Assembly: GCA_030522415.1 (NCBI GenBank)
Contig: CM060125.1
Coordinates: 5,504,901 to 5,568,900 of the forward strand
From: Channallabes apus
Taxonomy: Eukaryota; Chordata; Actinopteri; Siluriformes; Clariidae
Direction of reading: 5' to 3'
Length of the DNA stretch: 64,000 bases
The notes beneath the pieces were generated by a model. That model was given only the letters and a program-made list of their open reading frames with translations. It was not told the DNA's origin and did not search any database. Below are positions 21,627 through 33,059 of this stretch, piece after piece. Every line of letters begins with the position of its first letter. The stretch's first letter is position 1. The translations under genes were made by a program, and so were the position numbers.

Positions 21627-22587
21627 TAAAAAAAAAAATTTCTCTGGTTTTTAAATTATATTGTTTTTATAACCCTATATACAGTATAGACTTTATACTG
21701 TACATACTGTATGTATATCCACTGTATATACAGATGGGCACAAAATGTATTGTATACTGTACACACTTCAAAGTTGCTATCTATGGCCTTTTTAAAAAAA
21801 AGGCAAATTGCATTATGTTTCCTCTAGATGTCAACTGTAGCACCTTAGGTGATGCGAGATACAGTGTATATTTTTCATGTTGACGTATATACTCTATATA
21901 TGTCTATACTGCATACACAATATATTAAATTTCTGTATGGGTCACCACTTGAAGTTGCAATTCTCTGTAAATTGCCAGACAGAATATTTTGGAATTAATT
22001 CTGCTCCTTCCATCATGAGTTACATCATCAATAAAGATTAATGAGCCCATTCCAGAAGCAGCCATATACAGTAAGTCAAAGCCATGACATTACCTTACCA
22101 CGTTTGCCTGCAGAGCCCGGGTGTTTTATCATGAGCAGATCCTTTTCCCTTTCCATAGTTTGGCATTTACATCATTTTGGTAGCAATTTATTTTGGTTCC
22201 ATAACTTTTGGGGCTTATCTATGTATTTGCAAATTCCAATCTAACCTTTGGTACTGTTGCAACATGTGGTTCGGCCTCTTTATTTCTCCTCTCCAAGTCT
22301 AAGAATGGTGGGTTTTGATACCTTCACCTCTGCCCTGTGGAACTTGCTGGTGATGTCACTGATATTGAGTTTCTCCTTCACAGCTCTTCCAGTCTTCCAG
22401 ACCTGTTATATGTCTATAGTCGCCCTTTTTCATGGCATTACAAATTGTTGTACCGTCTATACCCAATCATTGTGTAATGACCCTGATCAATTTCTCACAT
22501 TTGGCTTGCCTTTACCCATAGACAGCTCTAGGGCTCAGAGTAGACATTCAATGCTATACATTGTCTACACAATCAATCTATTGAATG
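21627..22587. other. No gene; TACTGTA-rich and possible Tc1 relic
   Basis: 21660-21900 is rich in short palindromic TACTGTA/TATACAGTATA motifs. 22040-22560 may be the 5' part of another degenerate transposon, but I could not identify a domain. It is host to the hAT MITE at 22596. Confidence 0.4.
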
Positions 22588-22871
22588 TACACACTCAGGG
22601 CTGGACTGGGACCAAAAAACGGCCCGGGCATTTTTGGCCATAGCGGCTCCGTAGCTACATGCCACACCGTAGCTCAATGTCCTTCCTGACAGTCATCCAA
22701 TGGGCCGCAATTCGTGTCTCAGATACTCTACCGTTGCGGTAATAAATAAATTGGCCTAATAAACTTTAAAAAATTAATAAATTATGACTGACAGCTCCGG
22801 CCCAAAAATGTGCGTCGGCCCAACGGGCATTGCCCGGTATGCCCTATGGCCAGTCCAGGCCTGTACACACT
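22588..22871. mobile_element. hAT-type MITE with 8-bp target duplication
   Basis: The terminal inverted repeats are CAGGGCTGGACTGG at 22596 and the complement of CAGGCCTGGACTGG ending at 22863 (one mismatch). They are flanked by an exact 8-bp duplication TACACACT (22588-22595, 22864-22871). The 268-bp interior is non-coding. The 8-bp duplication and CAGGG-type termini are characteristic of hAT elements. Confidence 0.8.
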
Positions 22872-23631
22872 GTCAACACCTGTCATTTACATCTTCCAAT
22901 ATTTTGGGTCACTGGAAAAAATAGGTGGGTTCAAACCAAAATTCTGGTCAATTGTCTTTTTATCTTCAGTGTGTAGCAAAAAAAAAAAAAAACAGAACCA
23001 AAAAGTAAAAACTGCAAAGTAGAAATCTTGCCTGACAAAGTTTTCTAAGTATCTTAGAGAATCTGCCACAGATTTTTGGAGACCTTGAAGATCACACTTG
23101 CTTCTGTTTTTGCAGGTAAAACATGACAGCCAGCACTCATTTTGGTCAGGAAAGTGGTTTCCTTTTTCAGAGAGAACTAAAAATGTGGTACATCAGTCTT
23201 TAACTTTCACTTTAGCAGCAGGGCTTTTTATGTTTTTGTTAAAATAATAAAACTAATTATATTAAACAAATCAAAGAAACAGTTGAGAGCCTGTGCTGAA
23301 AAAGAAAAGAAAACATCTTTATGATGCTAATTCTTATCTTATTCTCTCTGGCATTTGGCATATCCCAACAGGACATCCTTTTTCCTTTTATTCTGTCACT
23401 TCCTGTTTTCTTAGTCCTTTTCTTTTTTGTACATTTATACCCTTCATAAAAATGAACAAAAATGGTTGCATAAAACATTTCTATCTAAACAGACTGAATT
23501 TTGAAAAACACTTAAAAAAATATTTACTCACTCATTTTGATTTAGAATTAGAATTAAATATAAAAAATATTTTTAGATCATTTTAAATTATAAGATTTTC
23601 TCTTAAGAATATACGATATTTGCTAAAATTG
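22872..23631. other. No gene recognised
   Basis: AT-rich sequence with an A-run at 22979-22992. Short stretches resemble degraded Tc1 ends, but nothing could be assigned firmly. Confidence 0.4.
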
Positions 23632-24030
23632 TTGAGCTCTTTGCAGGTCATTCACTAGGTCCATCTGCGTGGTTCTGGGATTTTTGCTCACAGTTCTTGT
23701 GATCATTTTGACCCCACGGAGTGAGATCTTGTGTGGATTTCCAGATCGAGGGAGATTATCAGTGGGTTTGTCTTCCATTTTCTAATAATTGCACATTCAG
23801 TCTTCCCAGCCTTTGGTGCAGGTCTACAATTTTGTTTCTGGTGTCCTTTGACAGCTCTTTGGTTTTGGCCATAGTGGAGTTTGGGGTGTGACTGTTTCTT
23901 TAAAAATCCTACAATGTGATTTTCTGGATTTTTATTTTTTTTGTCTCTCATAGTTGAGGTATACCAATGATGAAAATGACACTTTTTAAGTACACAATTG
24001 GTGGCTGACTAAATACGTTTTGCCCAACTG
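23632..24030 (-). mobile_element. Tc1-like family A, 5' end only, internally deleted
   Basis: This minus-strand copy has a complete 5' TIR (CAGTTGGGCAAAACGTATTT in sense, ending 24030, followed by TA) and the transposase start region near 23871. The frame resembles '[20 protein letters not shown]', then is disrupted by small deletions. The 5' untranslated region is shortened to about 50 bp. Everything after the second DNA-binding region is missing. Confidence 0.75.
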
Positions 24031-25981
24031 TATATCTCTGTTCTGCTTGCAGTTTCCTTCACATGAGAATCACTTGGTGCTACAGAGTACAGAACCACAG
24101 GACTGGCCTAATCAGTTTGTGTTGGATGCTACCACACATTTATTAAATGAACAACTTCACATGCATACTATAGAGATTAATTTATAGATCTTAACGAAAG
24201 CCTGAACTCCTGCTGAAGATCCTTTAAACATACTCAGTCTTGTTTGTGGAAAAGTAATGACTCATAATCACACCCAGAAGTGCATGGGTTCCCTTTTGAG
24301 TCTGGTTCCTCTTTTTTTTTTATTTATTTATTTATTTATTTTTAATCAGGGAGAATTTTCTTTCCAGTGTCATTTCTGGTTTGCTAATATAAATCCGTAC
24401 ATTAATTTCAGTTAAATTGGTAGTAATTGATCATGGAGAAACATCACTGATATTTAAACCTAACCCTTAAGGACTCCGTCAGGAACTGGTTGTTGAACAG
24501 GTAAAAAAAAAAAGGTAATACACCTTATAAAATATGTTAAAGCCATAATATAAACATAAAAAACTGTATATGTGAAAGAGTTGGACATTCGGATGTTGTT
24601 TCTACTTCAGCTTTTAATTAAACACTTTAAAAAAATCTTTTTTTTAAAAACATAAAAATATCATTATCAGTGTCAGTGAAAATAAACCATCACCAAATCA
24701 TATCTGCTTACTGCTGGGTGCCAAGAGATTAGAAATACAGGCAGTAATTAATTACCTATAAATGGCCCGTATAAAAGAGCTGGATGAAATGCCAACTGAG
24801 AATGGATTTAAACTTATTATAACAATATACAGTATACATACGAATATCAATAATAAATAAGTAACAAAAGTAACTTTATATAATAATTCTGTTAATACAA
24901 TACGTACGTTAACATGCATTTGTAATAAATAATATATTATAGTATTATAACACAATTATTGTGCAAATGTCGAAACTGTACTGTACAGTATATTACAGTA
25001 CTTTCTGCTGTGTATTTAGTTTAATGACCTTGAAGTCACTCTTTCTTTAAGAGGTTTCTGCAATAGTAGGCAGCGTATCTATACCTCCATCATGTTAAAG
25101 TATATTTTGGAAAGAAATGATTAAAAACTCAGCATTTAATAAACAAACTCTATGTATAGATTATAAACTAATGTCTGATGACAGCTAATAATATCCACCT
25201 TACAGGGTAAAACACTAGAGGCAGTAACACCCTTTCAACAAGACGTTTTTTAATGTAAATTATTAATGCCTTGTTCATGCCCTGTAGTCACTGAGAGAAC
25301 AATTAACTAAACCTGTGTCCATGTCACAGAACAAAAAAATAAAACAATATACTATAGTGCAAAGAAAGTCTGTGCTATATAAGTTTCTCATTTAATTTTC
25401 AGTTCATGTATGAAATGACGTCTGTTACACAAGTTAACCAAAAATGTGAATGTCATAGCAAATTGGGAAATTAATCATTACATGTTCATTATCAATGATT
25501 AATATTTAAATGTTGTTCATTTATTAATAGCACTTGTATCTTGTGTGTGTGGGTTGGTGGGTGTGCATGTACACATGCACATGTGTGTGTGCCTCTGCTC
25601 ATGTGTGTATTTCCTGCCAGAGAGGTGAGCTAAGTAAACCACAGTTTTACTGCAGGAACCATTTCAAAAATAAAAGTGTGTTTCTGCTTGAGGAAGTAAT
25701 GCAAATTTCCGTTCCTGATTCTCTGTAGACCAGGAACTACTTGGGTTGAAGCTTGTTATACTGAACAGAAAAAAAAAGTATGAACGGGTTAAAGTGTAAA
25801 ACTGTGTCTTGCGTTAAGGAGAAGCATAAAGAACTACAGTATAATCAAAGTCCACCTGTTGATGTACAGCACTGTGCAGAAGTCTTCAGCCATTCTTCAT
25901 TCTGTTTCACAGATTTTTTTATCCAGTGGTTTGAACAAGACTTTTCCGGGGATAGATGGAAATGTGTTGAGTAAAATTACT

Positions 25982-26015
<34 letters not shown>

Positions 26016-26084
26016 ATCAAGATACTCAGGTTGAAAGATTCTGTATTAAAAGACTTAAAACATGGCACCTATTGTTTGAACCCA
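24031..26084. other. No gene; AT-rich with simple repeats
   Basis: No coding region recognised. There is a (TTTA)n tract at 24318-24342, TACTGTA-type palindromes at 24970-25010, a TG-rich patch at 25540-25610 and an (ATT)n array at 25982-26016. Confidence 0.55.
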
Positions 26085-26095
26085 TGTATCTTTCA

Positions 26096-26463
26096 TTCAT
26101 TCATTCATTCATTCATTTTCTGTACCGCTTTATCCTTATATACAGGGTCGCGGGGGCCTGGAGCCTATCCCAGGAAGGGGACAAGGCGGGGTACACCCTG
26201 GACAGGGTGCCAATCCATCGCAGGGCACACACACATACTCACATACACACACTCATTCACACACTATGGGCAATTTGGAATGTCAATTAACCTAACCTAC
26301 ATGTCTTTGGACTGTGGGAGGAAACCGGAGTACCCGGAGGAAACCCACCAAGCACGGGGAGAACATACAAACTCCATGCACACAGAGACGGGAATCCTGG
26401 CCGGGGAATCGAACCCGGACCCTGGCGGTGCAAGGCGACAGTGCTAACCACTACGCCATGTAC
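26096..26463 (-). mobile_element. V-SINE-type SINE, 11-bp TSD
   Basis: Minus-strand copy with a (GAAT)6-type tail at 26095-26118, the conserved central segment and a tRNA-like head ending 'ccactacgcca'. It is bounded by TGTATCTTTCA (26085-26095 and 26464-26474). Confidence 0.88.
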
Positions 26464-26639
26464 TGTATCTTTCAAATTATCAAAAATATTAGAAGATTCT
26501 GGTGACAAATGTTTCTTTTCTTACCAGTTAAAATTATTAATGGAATATCTGAGTCTTGGGTTTTACCTGCGTAAGATGCATTTATTGTTAACAAAGGTAA
26601 ACCACCATTATACCAGTGAGCTATCTATGGTAGAGAAGC

Positions 26640-27410
26640 AATATTTTTTTAAGGTGAGAAAATAGTGGGAAATCGACCACAGCCATTGCACAAGGATTTG
26701 GCAAAGCGAACAAAACAATTTGAAAAAGAGAGAAACCACTGGTGTGCCAGAAATGGAACAGGTCTACCAACTAAAACGACAGCAGTTGACAACAGAAACA
26801 CTGACAGCTTGAAAAAAAAACACACACAAAACAACAGTCAGTGACTTCACCAATAACCTTGACAGGGCTAGGCTGAAGAAATCACAATCCACTGGTTAAA
26901 GACTAACTTAAAGACACATGAAGAGGCCATAATACAGAAAGCAAACCACTCATCAGTGGTACGAAACAGAGGGTCTGATTGGAATTCCCAAATAAATACA
27001 GACAAAAGGTTCCAGAACCAAGATTAGCCAAATGATGGCAAGACCAAATTGTAAAGAAAAAAAGGATCTGCTCATGCAGACCAAAATATACAAGTACGGT
27101 GGAGGTAGTGTTGTGGCTTGGGCTTGCAAAATATAAGAACTGAAACAAGCTGCAGTACAAGTCTGGAAAAGCCTCGCAAGATGAGAATGCAGCAGTAAAG
27201 GGATGTAAGTGGGTCATTGGCTTGATGTATTTATATCAAGCAAGTGATAAGCAAACAAAATGTAAGCATTCTTTACTTTCATTTACTGTATTCTTTTCAG
27301 TGCTTTTGCTCACCTATGAATTGGGTGGGGTACTGCCTTTTCATCCAAATTTGCTAAATGTAAAGCAAATTGTGTTCTAATACTTTTGTAAGGCATTTTA
27401 CTATCATCGC
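26640..27410 (+). mobile_element. Degenerate Tc1-like transposon
   Basis: Shifted plus-strand frames resemble a Tc1 transposase of another family, with 'HKDLAKRTKQFEKERNHWCA' followed by 'RNGTGLPTKTTAVDNRNTDS', the sequence 'INTDKRFQNQD', and a stretch corresponding to 'KYTSTVEVVLWLGL'. Stops and frameshifts are frequent. Terminal repeats could not be paired; the 3' part includes 'tgttctaatacttttgtaag'. Confidence 0.55.
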
Positions 27411-27559
27411 ATAACAAGAAAGCTGAAAACATAATACAAAAATGCTTTTGTGTTACGTTTTTGATCTTTATTCATCTAACCATGAAATGCTGTCCTATCA
27501 ATTGTGAAGCATTTGAGTGAATCTGCGCAGAAAGAATATTTCTATCCACCTCAGAATCC

Positions 27560-28200
27560 ATCCTACTACTTCTATCAGTGATCGTATCATCAATAAACAC
27601 CAGTGACCAAGTTCCACCTGCAGCCATACAGTACATGTTTATGACATAACACTGCCTCCACCATTTTTGACAGACAATGTGCTATACTTTGGTTTATGAG
27701 ACCTTCCTTTCCTTCTCCATACATCTCTCTGCCAATTCTTCTGGTAGAAGTTATTCTTGTTTTCATCTGTCCAAAAAATTGTGTATACCACATAAGCACA
27801 TTTTCTGCTTTGTTTAAGCACATTTTAAATACACATTTTTGGGGAAGAGTTTATCATGTGTTCACATGTATTTGTGCTGGGGGTCATTATTATGCTGGGC
27901 AGTCCAATTTTTGTTTATCTTCACCTGCCTACCAGGTGCCTGTAGGTTTTGTGCCAAAATATATTTGCATTTGATGCCATATATTTTGAATAGAGCCCCA
28001 GTCAAAAGTGAAGAGGAATGGACCATAAGCATAATCCTGCCACCACCATGCTTCGCAGTGTATGGTGTTCTGTGGGTGATAAACTATTTTGTTTCTTTTG
28101 TGCCAAACTTATCTTTTACGATTACACACAAAAAGTTGATCTCATCAGATTATAAATCATTTTGCCACTCGGTTTTGCACTGTTCTTTGTAAAGAAAGAA
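27560..28200 (-). mobile_element. Degenerate Tc1-like relics, minus strand
   Basis: The minus-strand frame 27639-27821 reads 'FWTDENKNNFYQKNWQRDVW' and 'LSVKNGGGSVMS', the first catalytic Asp region and the following GGG motif of a Tc1 transposase related to the copy at 26640. A second relic at about 27990-28190 has the 'ccaccaccatgcttcgcagt' sequence of a Tc1 GGG motif on the minus strand. Neither is functional. Confidence 0.6.
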
Positions 28201-28229
28201 TGTTCTGGCAACATTTGGAGGCTGAAATT

Positions 28230-28600
28230 AACGCAGTTTTGAACCTGAGTTTAATAACAAAAGTGGTCTTCATATTAACTTAAACACCTTTCCTGTTAAA
28301 CTGAACTCGTAGCGTCCTAACACACAGTATGACTGCAGATCAATCCTTGCTATGCAATATCACCCAAATCAGGATCCCTGGGTTCCCTGTTGAGTCTAGC
28401 ACTCACACCTCAATGTTTCATCTCAGGGAGTTTTTCCTTGCCACAGTCACCCTTGGCTTGCTCATCAGGGATAATCTGATAAGTATGATTTTTACAAATT
28501 TCCTCAAAGTTTTCAAACTCATTTTCATATTTCTTTTATTCTATTAAGCTGCTTTCGACAATGGCCATAGTTCAAAGCACTATATTTTATTCATAAGAAT
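28230..28600. repeat. Fish interspersed repeat (unclassified, 3' tail type)
   Basis: The sequence includes 'cagggagtttttccttgcca', 'cttgctcatcagggataatc' and an end related to 'acaatggccatagttcaaag'. It resembles 60990-61310 in this window and a further tail at 28800-28860 ('gttatataaataaaactgaa'). It is non-coding; the family name is uncertain. Confidence 0.55.
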
Positions 28601-28929
28601 TTTCAGGACGTAATGTCTACTCTTGGTCCAGAGTCCTGTTTTTTTTTTCTGTGTAAGACTGCATTTGTTGTTAACAAGTCTAAACCACCATTAGACAAGA
28701 TAGCTGTATTTGGGAGAGCTGGTAACCCATTTTTAAGCTGAGAAAATGGAAACATTTGGCGAAGCAAATAAAACAATCTGAAACGTCCTGAAAAAGACAC
28801 CAACCATTGGTGTTGCTGCTTTGCGACAATGGACATTGTTAAAAGTGTTATATAAATAAAACTGAAACGAATTGATTTTTTTTCATGAGAAAGAGCTTCT
28901 ATCAAGCCACCTAACTCATAGCCCAGATA

Positions 28930-29220
28930 TATGAACAATAAGAGAGATCAGGCCAGATTGATCAGTACTTGGCATATATTCATGCAACGCTTTTAATGAT
29001 TCCAAAGTTTTCTTTGCAGAATCTCGGTTATGTTTTTATCTTATAGTTTTGTAAATTTCTAAAGAAATGTCCTAGTCATTAGCAATGTCACAGTGGTGGC
29101 CTGTTTTCTCCAATCGTTGATAATAGCCCTTACAGTGTTTAATAGTACAGATCCCATACATGAGTTGTACGTAAGTTCTTTGTGGACTATGGCTTCACAG
29201 TCAATTGAAACTAAGAAGAA
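28930..29220 (-). mobile_element. Tc1-like fragment
   Basis: Sequence such as 'cagtggtggcctgttttctc', 'ataatagcccttacagtgtt' and 'gttctttgtggactatggct' matches the 5' untranslated and early coding order of a fish Tc1 family on the minus strand. No intact frame remains. Confidence 0.4.
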
Positions 29221-29224
29221 ACAC

Positions 29225-29910
29225 TCACTCACCATCTATATTACTTTATATTGTATATAGGGCGTCTGGAGGCTATCCCAGGAGACAAGTCAAGAGGCAG
29301 GGTACACCTTGGAAGGGGTGCCAATCCATCGCAGGTGACATACAGTAGACATAGACACACCCTGATATAAGTTACACACTACAGGCAATTTGGGAATGAT
29401 TAACAATTAACCCGGCGGCGCGGTGGTGTAGTGGTTAGCACTGTCGCCTTGCACCTCCAGGGTCTGGTTTCGATTCCCCGGCCAGGCTCGATTCCCATCT
29501 CTGTGTGCATGGAGTTTGCATGTTCTCCCTGTGCTTGGTGGGTTTCCTCCGGGTACTCTGGTTTCTTCTACAGTCCAAAGATATGCAGATTAGGGTAATT
29601 GGCGTTCCCAAATTGCCCATAGTGTGTGATTGGGTGTGTGAGTGTGCCCTGCGATGGACTGGCACCCAGTCTAGGGTGTACCCCGCCTAGTGCCCGAAGT
29701 CTCCTGGGATAGGCTCCAGGTGCCCTGCGACCCTGAACACAGGATTAAGCGGTATAGAAAATGAATGAATGAATAACAATTAACCTAATCTGCACATCTT
29801 TGGAAGGAAACCGAGCACAGGGAGAACATGCAAACTCCATGCACAAAGACCCCGAAGCGAGAATCAAACCCAGACCATGCAGGTGCAAGGCGACAGTGCT
29901 AACCACAAAG
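29225..29910 (-). mobile_element. Old V-SINE-type SINE split by a younger SINE
   Basis: The outer copy is minus-oriented and diverged. Its tail-side part is 29225-29412 (with 'gggtgccaatccatcgcagg') and its head-side part is 29774-29910 (with 'gagaacatgcaaactccatg' and 'cgacagtgctaaccac'). The two parts are contiguous if the inner SINE at 29413-29773 is removed. Confidence 0.85.
29413..29773 (+). mobile_element. Young V-SINE-type SINE inserted in another SINE
   Basis: Full-length plus-strand copy: head 'ggcggcgcggtggtgtagtg', A box, B box near 29465-29480, conserved centre and GAATGAATGAAT tail. It is flanked by the exact 12-bp duplication TAACAATTAACC (29401-29412, 29774-29785). It lies in the opposite orientation to the SINE it interrupts. 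Confidence 0.92.
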
Positions 29911-30255
29911 CTGAAAACAGAACAGGAAGAAACAGATGATTTTTTTTTTTTTGGTAATCACCTCATTAATCCATTTAGGGCATTTTTATCATAATTGATA
30001 TTTATGCAACTTGAGTCATTAAGTCCATAAAGTGCTTTCATTTTTTCATTTGGTGGAAATATCTGACATGGAAATATCATATGATCTTTTTTTTTTTTTT
30101 TTCACTTCAGAAAACCCTGATGGTGTGTGAAGTTTTTAAAATATCCACTGTGTACAGGATGAATTACTGAATGAAAAACTGGGTTGCTGAATTAAGAAAC
30201 AAACCTTCTTGAGTTTCACTTGTAGCAAGAAAAAAAAAAGATTCAGAATATGCTT

Positions 30256-30271
30256 ACACACACACACACAC

Positions 30272-30335
<64 letters not shown>

Positions 30336-30337
30336 AA

Positions 30338-30397
<60 letters not shown>
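30256..30397. repeat. (CA)n-(TA)n-A21-(TA)n compound microsatellite
   Basis: About eight CA units, about 30 TA units (to 30332), then an A-run 30335-30355, then about 21 TA units to 30397. It lies just upstream of the CpG-rich putative promoter. Open frames with Tyr-Ile repeats here are artefacts. Confidence 0.95.
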
Positions 30398-30403
<6 letters not shown>

Positions 30404-30519
30404 GTATCTATAAGTAGATATATTATGACATAATACGATATCCAGAACTCCATTATCAGCTTTGCTTATTAATTATCCGCTAATTAATCTTGTTCTCATT
30501 AATAACTCCTTGCGCTGAT

Positions 30520-30785
30520 TGTCTGCTGAACCTCGCGCGCTCCCTCTGCTGCCTGCTGCTGTCCAAAAAACTTCATGTCTTGCTCTTCCTGCTTCTTCTC
30601 CTCCTTCTTCTTCACTGTGTGTGTGTGTGTGTGTGTGTACTGGGAACCGGACGGACGGATCTCGGGTCATCTGCAGCTGCGGCGCGCGCACGCGGAGGGC
30701 GCAGGAGGAGGCGGAGGGAAAAAAATGGCGGCCATCAACTAGAGCAGGACACACGGGGACAAGTCGGGGAAGAAGATCCGAAATA
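30520..30785 (+). promoter_or_regulatory. znf462: Putative znf462 CpG promoter and 5' non-coding exon
   Basis: This is the only non-transposon stretch in the first 59 kb with many CpG dinucleotides (for example CTCGCGCGCTCC near 30532, GCGGCGCGCGCACGCGGAGG near 30679). A YY1-type AAAATGGCGGC lies at 30722-30732; such motifs often sit just downstream of vertebrate start sites. It contains a six-codon upstream ORF (ATG 30725, TAG 30740-30742). The block ends in a strong donor ATA|GTGAGT with the exon edge at 30785. The link to the coding exon 28 kb downstream is inferred from orientation, absence of another gene between, and the fact that vertebrate ZNF462 has a non-coding first exon. The transcription start itself is not determined. 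Confidence 0.45.
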
Positions 30786-30867
30786 GTGAGTAAAGCGGAG
30801 TAACCGGGTCTCCAAACACGACAATGTGGAGGAAGCCACGGTGTGTTTGGTGGTCCGTGACGCGCTC

Positions 30868-31082
30868 ACGGTGTGTGTGTGTGTGTGTGAACGTGTGTGT
30901 GTGTGTCTGTTTGCGTGCTTTATTTGGAAATTGAAGCTCGACGTGAAAGACCTGCGAAAGAGCTCCTGTCTCTCTCTCTGTCTCTCCTGCTTTATGCTTT
31001 TTGTTGTTGTTGTTGACCAAATGGTGGAGATCTGCTGCGTGCTGGCGTTTGATGAAGATCTAGAGAAGATTCAGATGATCAG

Positions 31083-31117
<35 letters not shown>

Positions 31118-31275
31118 TAAAGTGAAGCAGACAGACAGAGCTTCCTGTTCGGTTCTTCTTCCAACCCACTATTTATAAACCCTCACTAATGTGTGTGTTT
31201 TGTTTAGATCATCTAATGGACCTTTGCTTGAGGTCTTTGCAAAGGGAATTGGTCCAAAGGAGCTTTATTTGACTG

Positions 31276-31317
<42 letters not shown>

Positions 31318-31703
31318 CAGAGGAAGAGAAGAAGGAGAAGCCATTGCGCTTCTTTTCTGCTCTTTCTCTCCTGTGGGATCGTCCATTAAGCGACAGTCAG
31401 TGTGGCTGGCATTGCTGCAGCTCCTCTCCACGTCCACACACACACACTCACACACTCTCTCTCTCACACACACACACACACACAGAGAGACAGAGTACAA
31501 AAAAGCCAATGTTCTTGCTCTCTGACGTTCAGCTTGAACACGATCTGGATGTTTTTCATGTGGATGGATGGAAGTGGAGGTGAAAAGTGAAGTGTTTGGA
31601 CTTCCTCCTCCTCCTCCTCCTCCTCCCTCTTCTCCTTCTTGTTTCTAGTCTTCGTATCTGTCTGTCCGTCTTCGGCGTCTTTTTTTTTTTTTTTTTTTTT
31701 TTT
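30868..31703. repeat. Cluster of TG/CA, AG/CT, CTC and poly-T simple repeats
   Basis: TG arrays lie at 30870-30910, 31084-31114 and 31275-31303 (then AG), CA/CT arrays at 31437-31486, a (CTC)n tract at 31601-31627 and a 24-base T-run at 31680-31703. They flank the CpG-rich block and generate several spurious frames (Cys-Val or His-Thr repeats). Confidence 0.9.
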
Positions 31704-33023
31704 GGACGTGCTGTCAGGTACGGCATTATTCTCCATAAAATGGAGGGAGGCGGATGAGTCTCCGAGGAGAGAAAGAAAGGAAGGAGGAGGAGTGAGACAG
31801 GAGAACAAAGGTTGACTTCTCTTCTCTGGCTTCTACTCTCGCTTGGACAAGGAACCTCACATAGTGAGCTGTTCGAGTAAATATTTTCTTACTCGTTCGT
31901 TTTATCCGGGATTTCTGGTTCTTTTGTGGGTTAGGATGAACTCAGGTGGTTGTTGTTCTCGACGGGTTTGCTCGTGTCTGTGTGTTGGAGTTGTAGTTCC
32001 CCTTTTTTTGTGTGTGTGTATGAGGTGGGTTTTTTTTGGGGTTTTTTTTCGATTTGGGATGAATAGAAGCCGCGACGGTGGTGGTCACATTCAGTCGTGG
32101 ATGAGAGGAGAATGTTAATGCCTCCACATTCATGCTAATGTTCTACCAGTAGTGGCCTTCACATGTCTAGGGAGAAGTTTTCAAAGTTCCTCGTCATACT
32201 TTTGGAGATTTTAAACCTCATTTTGTTGAATTTGAGGTTTCTCCTTGATGATAAAAACACTTTTTTTTAAAAGTGTTTCTTCATATTCACAATTCCTGTT
32301 CGGTTCCTGTCATGTTCTTTACATCATTTCAACATACCAGCATGACTATTAGATGGAATTTTGCTGGCCTATGGAGTTCCTATGATATGTTTTAACAGTT
32401 TAAAATGATTTTATCATTTATTAAGTTAAATTGTTGTATAAATTTTACAGATTTTTTCATGGATGGAGTTTTATTAATTTATTTATTTATGTAGTGCATC
32501 CATGCAAATTTTTCATATTTTCTTAATTTTTTTGGGATGCTGTTAGCGATTCTTTAGTGTAGTAGAAAGTTCCTACTTGGGTTGTGAAAAACATTACGGA
32601 TTTATTTAAAGATTGAAACACTTTAATGGAGTATTTGTGATCATGTTTCCACCTAAAGTTCTTATTATGTTCTCAGGCTATTCTTTTAATGTATAAAATG
32701 GATTTTATTGTAATTTCCACATCTAGAAAGGTATTGTGAACCACTTGCTTGAGTTCTGGACGTGTTTAATATTCCATGAGGAGTTCTATTTCTTTGTTTT
32801 CTAGGATTAAAAGGCACTGCTGTTGATATGTTTTGTAATTCTTAGTTAATGTGAACCTGGATTTTATTTGTTTCAGATTTTTATCACTTTGCACTTGAGA
32901 GGAAATTCATATCTGTACTTTTTTTATTCTGGATTAAATTACAGAAAAAGCAGATTGTAGTAGTTGAAAAAAAGTCTTTCAATCTCATTCCCCTGTTTTT
33001 GCCAGCTAATCTGAAAGACTGAA

Positions 33024-33024
33024 G

Positions 33025-33059
<35 letters not shown>
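33024..33059. repeat. (GT)n microsatellite
   Basis: About 16 uninterrupted GT units within the putative first intron. Confidence 0.95.

Noticed and set aside
29440..29480. tRNA-like A and B boxes as a tRNA gene
   Set aside because: They form the head of a SINE with flanking target duplications. No cloverleaf with intact acceptor stem is evident.
30136..30453. Open frames with long Tyr-Ile repeats
   Set aside because: They are translations of (TA)n and poly-A tracts.
30490..31808. Several ~90-130-codon frames around the CpG block
   Set aside because: They are dominated by Cys-Val, His-Thr, Lys or Glu repeats from CA, GA and poly-T tracts, and several overlap on both strands. The block itself is better read as promoter and 5' exon.
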